Below are positions 1-5,864 of a stretch of DNA of 10,174 bases, in pieces. The stretch is from positions 1 to 10,174 of the forward strand of contig CANTHI010000087.1 of the NCBI GenBank assembly GCA_947653505.1. The letters run 5' to 3'. The notes under the pieces were generated by a model that was not told the origin of the DNA, did no database searches, and worked only from the letters and a program-made list of their open reading frames with translations. Within the stretch, counting starts at the first letter, position 1, and each line of letters starts with the position of its first letter. Source of the stretch: an uncultured Eubacterium sp. GTDB taxonomy: Bacteria > Bacillota_A > Clostridia > Lachnospirales > Lachnospiraceae. The position numbers and the translations under genes are program-made.

Positions 1-42
1 CCAGAGTGTGCCGTCCATATCAAAAATGAGTCCCGTCTTCAT
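1..42 (-). CDS. HAD-family phosphatase, N-terminal 14 codons only (cut by window edge)
   Basis: Reading leftward from an ATG at 42-40 gives MKTGLIFDMDGTLW. The DMDGT stretch is HAD motif I (DxDGT), in which the first Asp is the nucleophile that forms the phospho-aspartate and the second is the general acid/base. This N-terminus is typical of phosphoglycolate-phosphatase or beta-phosphoglucomutase-like HAD proteins, but substrate specificity lies in the cap domain, which is outside the window. A purine-rich AGGAAGG sequence sits about 8 bases upstream of the ATG and supports the start. The gene is divergent from the small membrane protein gene at 368. The family call is firm; the substrate is unknown. 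Confidence 0.85.
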   Translation of the reverse strand, partial: MKTGLIFDMDGTLW

Positions 43-68
43 TTGTCTGTTTCCTTCCTGATTTTTTA

Positions 69-121
69 AGCGCTGTTATAAATACCTTTTCACAGACCAT
101 CGTTCGTTATTTCATAACAGC
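69..121. repeat. Inverted repeat / stem-loop in the leader of the HAD gene
   Basis: AGCGCTGTTAT (69-79) pairs with ATAACAGCTCT (114-... ), giving a perfect 8-bp core GCTGTTAT (72-79) / ATAACAGC (114-121), with one mismatch if the arm is extended. The loop is 34 bases. If the HAD gene is transcribed from the candidate promoter near 200-229, this hairpin lies in its 5' leader. No T-run follows the stem on the minus strand, so it is not an intrinsic terminator, and it does not include the ribosome binding site. It could equally be a protein-binding palindrome or chance. Confidence 0.35.
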
Positions 122-199
122 TCTTTCATTTATACATACAAATAATATAAATGATAACACCTGCCGGATGCAATATTTTCACAATAATTTCATAAAAAA

Positions 200-229
200 A
201 TTATAATTCCTACTCCACAAACGAATCAA
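200..229 (-). promoter_or_regulatory. Candidate sigma-A promoter for the HAD gene
   Basis: On the minus strand there is TTGATT (229-224, four of six matches to the -35 consensus), an 18-bp spacer and a perfect TATAAT (205-200). The implied leader is about 150 nt. It overlaps a candidate promoter in the opposite direction (214-242), so the two directions may compete. This is a pattern match only. Confidence 0.35.
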
Positions 230-242
230 AATCGTGTATAAT
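214..242 (+). promoter_or_regulatory. Candidate sigma-A promoter for the 79-aa membrane protein
   Basis: TCCACA (214-219, four of six -35 matches), a 17-bp spacer and a perfect TATAAT (237-242). Transcription would begin near 249, at the base of the hairpin at 246-294. A second perfect TATAAT lies at 315-320, closer to the gene, but has no good -35 box. Either could be the true -10 element. Confidence 0.4.
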
Positions 243-245
243 CAG

Positions 246-294
246 ATGCGGCAGTAATTCTTTCACTGTCAGATACCCTGTTGCCCTGCCGCAT
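246..294 (+). repeat. Inverted repeat with 9-bp perfect arms upstream of the 79-aa gene
   Basis: ATGCGGCAG (246-254) is perfectly complementary to CTGCCGCAT (286-294), with a 31-base loop. It lies between the two candidate -10 elements, and would sit at the very 5' end of a transcript started from the upstream promoter. It may be an RNA hairpin or an operator. There is no T-run after it, so termination is unlikely. Confidence 0.4.
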
Positions 295-367
295 GCAGTG
301 CGTAAATGTACAGATATAATACTATTATAACACATTTATATGAATTTTAGAATAGGAGATTATTAGA

Positions 368-607
368 ATGAGCCAGCAAAAAGTAGATCGATATAAAAAA
401 GAAAAATATTCCCGGAAGCAAAAGCTCCAGCAGGAAAAGAGAAAACGTCTGGGCTACACCATCGCAGGCGGGGCTGCCGCAGTCGCGGTTGCGTGCTGGA
501 TCGGATTTTCCGTATACGCCCGCGTGGAAGCAAACCGCCCGGTCTCTTATACAGAGGTAAAGCTGGATGCTATCAGTAATTATATGAGCACGCAGCTTGC
601 GGATTAG
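368..607 (+). CDS. Small single-pass membrane protein, unknown function
   Basis: The 79-residue product has a very basic N-terminal third (Lys/Arg/Gln-rich, residues 4-28), one hydrophobic Gly/Ala/Val-rich span at about 29-51, and a short polar tail. By the positive-inside rule the basic arm is cytoplasmic and the tail outside, which would make it a small anchored protein rather than a secreted one. I recognise no catalytic motif. The start is supported by AGGAG at 354-358, nine bases upstream of the ATG. The gene is monocistronic: its own candidate promoters lie upstream and a strong hairpin lies 12 bases after the stop. Small proteins of this shape occur in Lachnospiraceae without assigned function; I do not name one. 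That it is a real gene is well supported by the binding site and terminator. Confidence 0.75.
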   Translation: MSQQKVDRYKKEKYSRKQKLQQEKRKRLGYTIAGGAAAVAVACWIGFSVYARVEANRPVSYTEVKLDAISNYMSTQLAD

Positions 608-619
608 AAGGATAAGCGG

Positions 620-655
620 AAAAGGCTCCTGTATGTATTGATACAGGAGCCTTTT
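620..655. terminator. Hairpin terminator, probably bidirectional
   Basis: AAAAGGCTCCTGTAT (620-634) and ATACAGGAGCCTTTT (641-655) form a perfect 15-bp stem with a 6-base loop. The stem ends in A4/T4, so either strand has a short U-tract at the 3' side of the hairpin. It ends the 79-aa gene, whose stop is 12 bases away, and is well placed to stop leftward transcripts of the nucleotidase gene ending at 768. The stretch 656-767 holds nothing else I can identify. Confidence 0.85.
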
Positions 656-767
656 AGTGTGTCAGTAAATCTGTGCAATGTAAAATTTAAATATTGGCTA
701 TGCGGTGGGAGGCGGTGATCTGTCTGCCTGTGACTTTTACAGAATATAACGTCCGGCTCCCCAGGAT

Positions 768-3068
768 TTATTTTACTTTTACCTTTTTGATACTGCTGGC
801 CTTTCCGAATACTTTTTTCCCATTTTCCCCAGCTGCATATGCCCTGACACGTACATAGTATGTCTGTCCGCTGTCCAGCTTTTTCACCGTTGCACCCGTC
901 TTTTTGGAAAATACTTTTGTTGCATTCGCAAAATCCCTGCCTGCAGCATACTCTATTCTGTAGCCATCCGCGCCACTGACCTTGCGATACTTAACGGTAA
1001 AGCTTCCTTTTCCTGCTTTCAGGCTCCTGATCACTGCTTTTTGCAGTCCTTCTGACAGACTGTTCCAGTGTGCATACAGTGTACCTGTCTGTGCGTTTGT
1101 ACTTTCTGTTACTTTCGTGCCGCCATTTTTCTTTGTATACCAGCCTGCAAACTGATATCCATCCCTTTCTGCTGACGGCAGGCTCCCATACGCCTGGCCT
1201 TCCTGCGCGTAATACATGGCAGACGCTGCTGTACCGCCATTTGCATCCAGTTTTATTTTTGCAATGGACACATAATCTTTCAGATCATCCGCAGTAACCG
1301 CTTTGACATTTTGTGTTCTCCCGTCAGATGAGGAAGGAATGCTAATCTTTCCTTCTTTTACGAGCTGTGCTGCTTTTTCATGCAGAGCCTGATTCCAGTT
1401 CGTACCGGTAATCTCCCAGTTGCCGCTTAATTCCGGCTGAATAACACCCTGATTTTTTTCTACAATCCACTTTCCGATCATGCTGCGGACAGCTTCCCCT
1501 GCCATAACATCCTTTTCCAGTAATTTCGGAAGCCCATCCCCCTTTTCCTCAGAAAATACACTGCCATACGTCAGCAGCTGGGAATTTGCGCGGTAATTAT
1601 TCACTGCCAGAACGAGTTTATCCGTGTCCGCAACCGGTGTGCCGTCCATTCTGGTCAGATTCCGGATCCGGCTGCCCGGCTCTTTGGAAATGTCAATCTG
1701 ATATCTGACCCCGTCAAACATGTCGTAAAGGTAGCTGCGCATATTTTCCTGAAAAGAAATGGTCAGATCCCCGTCCTGATAAGTATTATAATATGACGCA
1801 GACCATTCCATATACTGCTTTAACTGTTTTCCAGTCACTTCCAGCCGATACAGTGTATTATCAAATTTATAAATCAATGCCATATCGCACTTTTTGATCT
1901 TTCCCTCTTTCATATTCGCCTCAGGGCTGAACACCGCTGCAGCCGATACATCCGCTTCTCCATAATACATCTGCGCCTGATTGATCAGCTGGATCATCGC
2001 TGTCTCCTGAATCTGTGACTGGGTAATACCAGGAATTTCCGTCTCCGGCACCAGATCGCCGCCTTTGAGCTCACCTACTACTGTCTGCGCATCTTCTTTT
2101 GCCCGCGCATCATATTTTGCCAGAGCCTGGGTAATTCCGGCATCTGGTTCTGCATCTTTTGCAGCTACAATCTCTGCTTTCTTATCGGTAATCTCATATC
2201 CACCGCTGCCGTCCGGTTTCAAAGAGATATCCACATCTGCCAGTGTCTGGCCCTGACTTTTGTTCTCAATGATAAGAACACCGTTCTTTGTCTCATTGAC
2301 CTGCTCATGACCATGTGCTGCCAGAATCACGTCAATATCCGGAAATGCTTCCGCATAATCAGCCGCCCCGGCGCCTTTCAGATTAAAACCGCCTTCCATT
2401 CCCATATGCAGGGCAGCTACTACAATATCCGCTTCCTGATTCGCTTTTTCTACCATTTCCTTCATCTCGCCACTTTCCAGCGGATTTGTCACCTTATACT
2501 CTTTCAGGTTTTCCGCATCCCAATGCGTAATATTCGGTGTCACATAACCGATCACCGCGATTTTAACACCATCCCGCTCAAGCAGCCTGTACGCATCCCC
2601 GATAGACTTATTGTCCTGATTGTAGACATTTCCACATAAAAATGCCCCCGTAAACCGGGCTGCCGTTTTCAGCAGCGTATCCACTCCATAATTAAACTCA
2701 TGGTTTCCCGCTACCCATACATCGTAATTTAACAGATTAAATCCTGCTATCATCGGATGGATTTCTTCATCAAAAAACAAACTCGCCGAATTGCTTTCAA
2801 TCGTATCCCCGACATCGACCAGAATCGTATTGTCATCTCTTCTCTGCCGGATCAGCGTTGCGACCTGCGCCACGCTGCCACTTTTGCTTTCCTCATTGAC
2901 CGCATAATCATAAGCGACAAATTTGCCATGCAGATCACTCGTTGCCAGTATCTGAATCTGTTTTTCTTCCTCCGCAGCCTGTACGCTATCCACAGGCGGT
3001 ACGGATGCCGGTACTGCCAGCACTGCAGCCAGCAGTACTGCAAATAATTTTTTCCTACGTTTCTTCAT
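768..3068 (-). CDS. Secreted 5'-nucleotidase / 2',3'-cyclic-nucleotide phosphodiesterase (CpdB/UshA type) with InlB repeat and Fn3-like tail
   Basis: The 766-aa product begins with a signal peptide (basic MKKRRKK, hydrophobic 8-20, Ala-rich cleavage region near 30-32). A calcineurin-like metallophosphoesterase domain (about 37-285) shows the metal ligands in order: DLHG (D45, H47), GD (D88), GNHE (N122, H123), H221 and AHGHE (H252, H254). The 5'-nucleotidase C-terminal domain (about 327-545) includes YDMFDGVRYQIDI (448-460) and VNNYRA (489-494), a pattern closer to CpdB-type cyclic phosphodiesterases than to plain 5'-nucleotidases. Residues 605-668 form an InlB/Listeria-Bacteroides repeat (LDANGG through GWYT to LYAHW), and 678-764 look like a fibronectin-III-like module. 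There is no LPXTG motif. Extracellular members of this family hydrolyse nucleotides or cyclic (di)nucleotides; the exact substrate here is not known. AAGGAGG at 3080-3074 supports the start. It lies 75 bases after the small ORF and may be in its operon, since I see only weak promoter-like sequence between them. Confidence 0.93.
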   Translation of the reverse strand: MKKRRKKLFAVLLAAVLAVPASVPPVDSVQAAEEEKQIQILATSDLHGKFVAYDYAVNEESKSGSVAQVATLIRQRRDDNTILVDVGDTIESNSASLFFDEEIHPMIAGFNLLNYDVWVAGNHEFNYGVDTLLKTAARFTGAFLCGNVYNQDNKSIGDAYRLLERDGVKIAVIGYVTPNITHWDAENLKEYKVTNPLESGEMKEMVEKANQEADIVVAALHMGMEGGFNLKGAGAADYAEAFPDIDVILAAHGHEQVNETKNGVLIIENKSQGQTLADVDISLKPDGSGGYEITDKKAEIVAAKDAEPDAGITQALAKYDARAKEDAQTVVGELKGGDLVPETEIPGITQSQIQETAMIQLINQAQMYYGEADVSAAAVFSPEANMKEGKIKKCDMALIYKFDNTLYRLEVTGKQLKQYMEWSASYYNTYQDGDLTISFQENMRSYLYDMFDGVRYQIDISKEPGSRIRNLTRMDGTPVADTDKLVLAVNNYRANSQLLTYGSVFSEEKGDGLPKLLEKDVMAGEAVRSMIGKWIVEKNQGVIQPELSGNWEITGTNWNQALHEKAAQLVKEGKISIPSSSDGRTQNVKAVTADDLKDYVSIAKIKLDANGGTAASAMYYAQEGQAYGSLPSAERDGYQFAGWYTKKNGGTKVTESTNAQTGTLYAHWNSLSEGLQKAVIRSLKAGKGSFTVKYRKVSGADGYRIEYAAGRDFANATKVFSKKTGATVKKLDSGQTYYVRVRAYAAGENGKKVFGKASSIKKVKVK

Positions 3069-3143
3069 AGCTTCCTCCTTACGTTTCTGGACAAATATTA
3101 CATATCTGTTCTCTGATATCCAGACAAATCATGTCACATTTCA

Positions 3144-3329
3144 TTAAAACAGAATAGGACAGCTGTCTCTTTTTTTAAATTTATCAGAATTTTGTTGCAT
3201 ATCTATAATTCTCTCATTCTTTTCTTGTGCATATTTCACAAGTGCCAGTCCAGCTACCACACAAAAGCAGGTTCCAAAACGCATACACATTTTTCGAACC
3301 TGCCGGATGTTGTTTTTCCATTGATTCAT
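3144..3329 (-). CDS. Small 61-aa ORF, possible membrane peptide, starting in an ATGA overlap
   Basis: The ATG (3329-3327) shares bases with the TGA stop (3328-3326) of the FMN-binding-like gene, the classic arrangement for coupled translation. The product has a basic N-terminus, a short Cys-containing hydrophobic stretch (about 17-33, MRFGTCFCVVAGLALVK) and a charged tail. I do not recognise it. The ribosome binding site is weak (an A-rich GAAGAAAAAAA before the ATG), as is common in coupled starts. It ends 75 bases before the nucleotidase start. The overlap argues for a real gene; the weak hydrophobic segment and lack of a recognised family argue for caution. An opposite-strand ORF over 3192-3404 overlaps the end of the upstream gene and is less likely. 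Confidence 0.45.
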   Translation of the reverse strand: MNQWKNNIRQVRKMCMRFGTCFCVVAGLALVKYAQEKNERIIDMQQNSDKFKKRDSCPILF

Positions 3330-3769
3330 GGATTTTTTTCTTCAATTTCCGCTCTTGACAAAGCATCTTCAATTGCATTCAGCAACACCACCGAAGTATA
3401 CTGATTTGCTTCATCATATGTAATTCCTTCCGTAGACTGATTTTCATAGATCTGCTGGCTGATATGATCCAGTGCTGGCTGCATCAGCGGATACATCGCT
3501 GCAGCGGTTTCATCCAGATTATCCAGGGAAATGGCATTGATCCGGTTATCGTCTACAACAACCTTTAAATCCATTGTCTGATTATTTAATACAATGGATG
3601 AAGTATAGACGCCCGACGCATATTTCATCGTTTCCAAAGCATCGCCTTTTTTACCGGAACGAAACATAAAAACCAGCAGCAGAATCAGTAAAATCGCAAG
3701 CAATGCGAATATTACAGTATAGATCACCTCTCTCATATGTAACACTACGATTCTCGTTTTTGCACTCAT
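3326..3769 (-). CDS. Membrane-anchored FMN-binding-domain-like protein
   Basis: The 147-aa product has one transmembrane helix (about 15-36) followed by an extracytoplasmic domain (about 50-140). That domain follows the layout of FMN_bind domains: a start like xSGVYTSSIVLN, then DLKVVVDDNRINAIS (a V-V-V-x-D-x-x-I strand pattern), a Gln-x-Ser-Thr segment (111-113), and a C-terminal TSVVLLNAIEDALSRA that matches the usual TS-x(3-4)-A-x-x-x-AL ending. The normal covalent-FMN acceptor motif (D-x-x-[ST]-G-A-T) reads DEANQYT (119-125), so the Thr is in place but Ser-Gly-Ala is not. It may therefore bind FMN non-covalently or not at all. The start at 3769 has GGAG nine bases upstream; an internal ATG at codon 12 lacks a binding site. 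It is first in a likely operon with the small ORF and the nucleotidase. Domain assignment is by pattern only. Confidence 0.75.
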   Translation of the reverse strand: MSAKTRIVVLHMREVIYTVIFALLAILLILLLVFMFRSGKKGDALETMKYASGVYTSSIVLNNQTMDLKVVVDDNRINAISLDNLDETAAAMYPLMQPALDHISQQIYENQSTEGITYDEANQYTSVVLLNAIEDALSRAEIEEKNP

Positions 3770-3841
3770 GGGACGCTTCTCCGTTCTCTGCTTATCTTAT
3801 CTTATGCAGAAAACAAAAAAATATGCATGAGCATCCATAAA

Positions 3842-3921
3842 CCATCCGGCATACACAGCCCGCGTTCCCATTCACCATCCGGTATACGCAGCCCGTTTTC
3901 CCATTCACCATCCGGTATACG
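3842..3921. repeat. 33-bp tandem repeat, 2.4 copies
   Basis: Unit 1 is 3842-3874, unit 2 is 3875-3907 and a partial third copy is 3908-3921. Each full unit begins CCATCCGG and ends CCCATTCA; units 1 and 2 differ at only a few bases. A degenerate copy (CATTCA, then ACATCTGGTATGCG, 3978-3998) lies beyond the palindromic element. Because 33 is a multiple of three, the minus strand stays open and would read an 11-residue repeat (YRMVNGxxGCV), but no start signal supports translation. It may be an intergenic variable-number repeat. Confidence 0.8.
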
Positions 3922-3925
3922 ATAC

Positions 3926-3975
3926 ATAGAATGTTACTATTTACGTCCCAGGGGACGCTCATAGTAACATAGAAT
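3926..3975. repeat. Small palindromic element flanked by 7-bp direct repeats
   Basis: GTTACTAT (3933-3940) and ATAGTAAC (3961-3968) are perfect inverted repeats bounding a 36-bp unit. Its centre is itself palindromic (CGTCC 3944-3948, loop CAGG, GGACG 3953-3957). ATAGAAT is directly repeated just outside both ends (3926-3932 and 3969-3975). This geometry resembles a target-site duplication around a tiny non-autonomous element or a REP-like hairpin. It interrupts a run of the 33-bp repeat. No T-run follows on either strand, so it is not a standard terminator. Mobility is inference only. Confidence 0.55.
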
Positions 3976-4007
3976 TTCATTCATACATCTGGTATGCGTA
4001 ACGCAGG

Positions 4008-4037
4008 TTTACAAAAGAGTCCGGACAGGGTTATGAT
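4008..4037 (+). promoter_or_regulatory. Candidate sigma-A promoter for the XRE regulator
   Basis: TTTACA (4008-4013, five of six) is followed by an 18-bp spacer and TATGAT (4032-4037, five of six). Transcription would start near 4044, giving a leader of about 85 nt before the ATG at 4128. It lies just beyond the repeat cluster. Confidence 0.55.
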
Positions 4038-4127
4038 ACATACAGAATTAATATTCAGGATCGTAAAAGCAGGCCAGTATATGCAGGCTGCGGGCAAAGA
4101 TCACAGAGCAGACAGGGAGGATCATGA

Positions 4128-4880
4128 ATGGACGCAAAAAAAATCGGTGCATTTATTGCACAGCAGCGCAGGCTAAAGCAGCTGACCCAGAAGCAGCTGG
4201 GCGAATTGCTTGGCATCAGTGATAAGACTGTATCCAAATGGGAATGCGGATACGGTCTGCCGGATATTTCCATCATCGCACCTTTGTGCGCGGAACTTGA
4301 AATTACGATTAATGAGCTGCTCTCGGGTGAGCAGCTGGCACAGGAAGAATATCCTGAGAAAGCGGAGGAAAATATGATTCAGTTAATGCAGGAAAGCAAC
4401 AAAACAAGCAAAAAGTATTTATTAAAAGTAACTTTAACTAATTTATGCATCTTCGCAGCAGGACTGGCAATTATAGTCATACACAAAGCTGAAATGTATT
4501 ATAATGTTGTAAACTTTTTAGACACATTCCGAATTGCAGAGCTTTTGTTTATTTTGGGCGCTTCCTTATGGACAGCAGGTTGCCTGAAAGATTTTGGAAT
4601 TGCTTTTTTACTTCTGTTTCGGAAAGCTTCTTATCCGCAGCAGCTGGCACATGCCATACTTGCCATATCCACGGCACAAAAAGCACTCCTTTACGGAAGC
4701 GCATTAAACGGCATCTTTCGGATGATTCTTGTCTTTGGCGATCTGCAATTTCATGAATGCCTCTCTGCACTCCCAATAAATCTGGCCGAATTTTTCGTTA
4801 CTTTATTTTACGGCGTTCTGACTGCGCTTTTATTGGAACCTGTAAAAAGCAGATTAAAGAAAAAGCAGATTGATATCTGA
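4128..4880 (+). CDS. XRE-family DNA-binding regulator with C-terminal membrane domain
   Basis: The 250-aa product begins with a Cro/C1-type helix-turn-helix (about 5-65): IGAFIAQQRRLKQLTQKQLG, then the recognition region SDKTVSKWECGYGLPD (31-46), then LCAELEITINELLSGE. After a charged linker (66-96), hydrophobic stretches at about 98-119, 134-153 and 221-236, with weaker ones near 154-164 and 189-205, indicate a membrane-embedded C-terminal half. Such membrane-linked XRE regulators are common in Clostridia and probably tie DNA binding to an envelope signal, but the signal and targets are unknown. GGGAGG at 4115-4120, seven bases upstream, fixes the start; an ATG four bases earlier is out of frame. 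The gene is monocistronic, convergent with the putative anti-sigma gene. Its target might be itself or the divergent operon, whose shared upstream region contains repeats. Confidence 0.88.
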   Translation: MDAKKIGAFIAQQRRLKQLTQKQLGELLGISDKTVSKWECGYGLPDISIIAPLCAELEITINELLSGEQLAQEEYPEKAEENMIQLMQESNKTSKKYLLKVTLTNLCIFAAGLAIIVIHKAEMYYNVVNFLDTFRIAELLFILGASLWTAGCLKDFGIAFLLLFRKASYPQQLAHAILAISTAQKALLYGSALNGIFRMILVFGDLQFHECLSALPINLAEFFVTLFYGVLTALLLEPVKSRLKKKQIDI

Positions 4881-4892
4881 CAAATCCAGCAG

Positions 4893-4947
4893 CAGACCGG
4901 CTGCCTGACTGGTTCCCTCATCATCGGGATGCCGGACAGCCGGTCTG
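4893..4947. terminator. Hairpin between convergent genes, possible bidirectional terminator without a T-run
   Basis: CAGACCGGCTG (4893-4903) pairs perfectly with CAGCCGGTCTG (4937-4947), and TCCC / GGGA inside the loop can extend the structure. It lies 12 bases after each neighbouring stop codon, exactly where a shared terminator is expected. Neither strand has a U-tract after the stem, so termination would be Rho-dependent or the hairpin may instead protect 3' ends. Short blocks are shared with the hairpin at 7616-7683. Confidence 0.5.
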
Positions 4948-4958
4948 TCTGACTGACT

Positions 4959-5864
4959 CTATTGAATGCCAAAGCATCTGACGACAACAGCCCAGTCTTT
5001 GTCTTCCGGCATCCTGATATTACGAAGCTCTGACATCATAACAATTTTATTAGACACTACAATATTTTTAGTTTCCGTTGTACCGTCCTGATATGTGACG
5101 GTACAGGTAATTCCCATATCTTTCGTCAGAAAATCACACAGCTCTTTTTCCTTTTTGATATCCGGATCTTTTAGATCATAGCCAATCGCCTGATATTGAT
5201 CCAGCTTCTTCTGATCCCACATCTGCGAAGCATCTGCCACTCCGATATAAGTCCTGTCATCCTTCTGGCGATCGTAGTCCACCGTAAAAGAGTGGTACTG
5301 TCTGATTTCAAAATCCGACTCATCAAATTTCACCGTCTCCGTCGACACAAATCCACACCCAACCGGAACCTGCTGTTCAGCCAGGACTCCATCTGTTACA
5401 ATACTATCTCCCGCAGGATTCGTAATCCGGAACACTCCATTCTGAATCGTATAGGTAATCTTATCAATATGATCCCCTTCACATTCCAGCGGAAAATGAA
5501 ATTCAAAATCAATTTGTCCTGTTCCACTGCTGCTAAAACCTCCAACCCCGGATTCAGAGCTTCCCGCATAAACCTGCCTGGACTTTGTCAGTTCTTTCGC
5601 ATATGCTGTTATAATAAAATGATTATCATCCTGCACGCTTTTAAAAGCATCCGAAAATCCATTTTTTAAATCCGGAATTTGCAGACATACTGTCAGGATC
5701 ACTGCCACAGCTGCTACAGCAGCCGCAGGTTTTCGGATTTTTCTTATCTTCCAAAAGCGCTCCTTTTCTTCTTCCGTCTTCTGAAAAAATAACGCTTTTG
5801 CTTTGTCTTTTTCTGTGTCTTCCAGTCTGATCTTATCAAGTGCACTTATGTAATACTCCATCAT
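4959..5864 (-). CDS. Putative membrane anti-sigma factor, partner of the adjacent ECF sigma
   Basis: The 301-aa product has a cytoplasmic N-terminal arm of about 44 charged residues, one transmembrane helix (about 45-63, PAAAVAAVAVILTVCLQI), and a large extracytoplasmic domain of about 235 residues. The segment HFIITAYAKE (82-91) just after the membrane, and the mixed beta-rich remainder, resemble the DUF4179-like sensor proteins that follow ECF sigma genes in Clostridia. There is no HxxxCxxC zinc-binding anti-sigma motif in the N-terminal arm. The start overlaps the sigma gene by 29 bases; TGGAGG at 5876-5871 precedes two consecutive ATG codons (5864 and 5861), either of which could be used. 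The role as anti-sigma factor is inferred from position and topology and not from a recognised sigma-binding fold. Confidence 0.7.
   Translation of the reverse strand: MMEYYISALDKIRLEDTEKDKAKALFFQKTEEEKERFWKIRKIRKPAAAVAAVAVILTVCLQIPDLKNGFSDAFKSVQDDNHFIITAYAKELTKSRQVYAGSSESGVGGFSSSGTGQIDFEFHFPLECEGDHIDKITYTIQNGVFRITNPAGDSIVTDGVLAEQQVPVGCGFVSTETVKFDESDFEIRQYHSFTVDYDRQKDDRTYIGVADASQMWDQKKLDQYQAIGYDLKDPDIKKEKELCDFLTKDMGITCTVTYQDGTTETKNIVVSNKIVMMSELRNIRMPEDKDWAVVVRCFGIQ

Larger units (their letters stand above)
43..367. other. Divergent intergenic region
   Basis: These 325 bases separate two divergent genes. They are AT-rich and contain no ORF with a plausible start. They hold two inverted repeats (69-121 and 246-294), a perfect TATAAT on the plus strand at 237-242 and another at 315-320, and a minus-strand TATAAT at 205-200. 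The promoters and hairpins are listed separately. I see no recognisable riboswitch or RNA gene. Confidence 0.7.
3770..4127. other. Divergent intergenic region with repeats
   Basis: These 358 bases lie between the leftward FMN-binding-like gene and the rightward XRE regulator. They contain a 33-bp tandem repeat (3842-3921), a palindromic element (3926-3975), a degenerate further repeat copy (3978-3998), and the regulator's candidate promoter (4008-4037). A minus-strand open frame of 62 codons crosses the repeats but has no ribosome binding site and is not called as a gene. I found no convincing promoter for the leftward gene. Confidence 0.7.

Noticed and set aside
1070..3047. Several plus-strand open frames (1070-1297, 2065-2256, 2307-2639, 2757-3047)
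   Set aside because: They lie antisense to the well-supported nucleotidase, have no recognisable domains, and contain biased residue content typical of a shadow frame.
3149..3179. GACAGCTGTC followed by seven T residues on the plus strand, resembling a terminator
   Set aside because: The perfect palindrome has no loop, leaving only a 3-bp stem when folded, and no plus-strand gene lies upstream.
3192..3404. 70-aa plus-strand open frame
   Set aside because: It is antisense to two minus-strand frames, one of which starts in an ATGA overlap, and it has no supporting binding site or family.
3811..3840. Minus-strand short stem (ATGC/GCAT) followed by a T7 run, like a leader terminator
   Set aside because: The stem is only four base pairs, and there is no identified gene or leader for it to control.
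3792..3980. 62-codon minus-strand open frame across the 33-bp repeat, with an 11-residue repeat
   Set aside because: No ribosome binding site before its ATG, and the open frame is explained by a repeat whose length is a multiple of three. It reads straight through the palindromic element.
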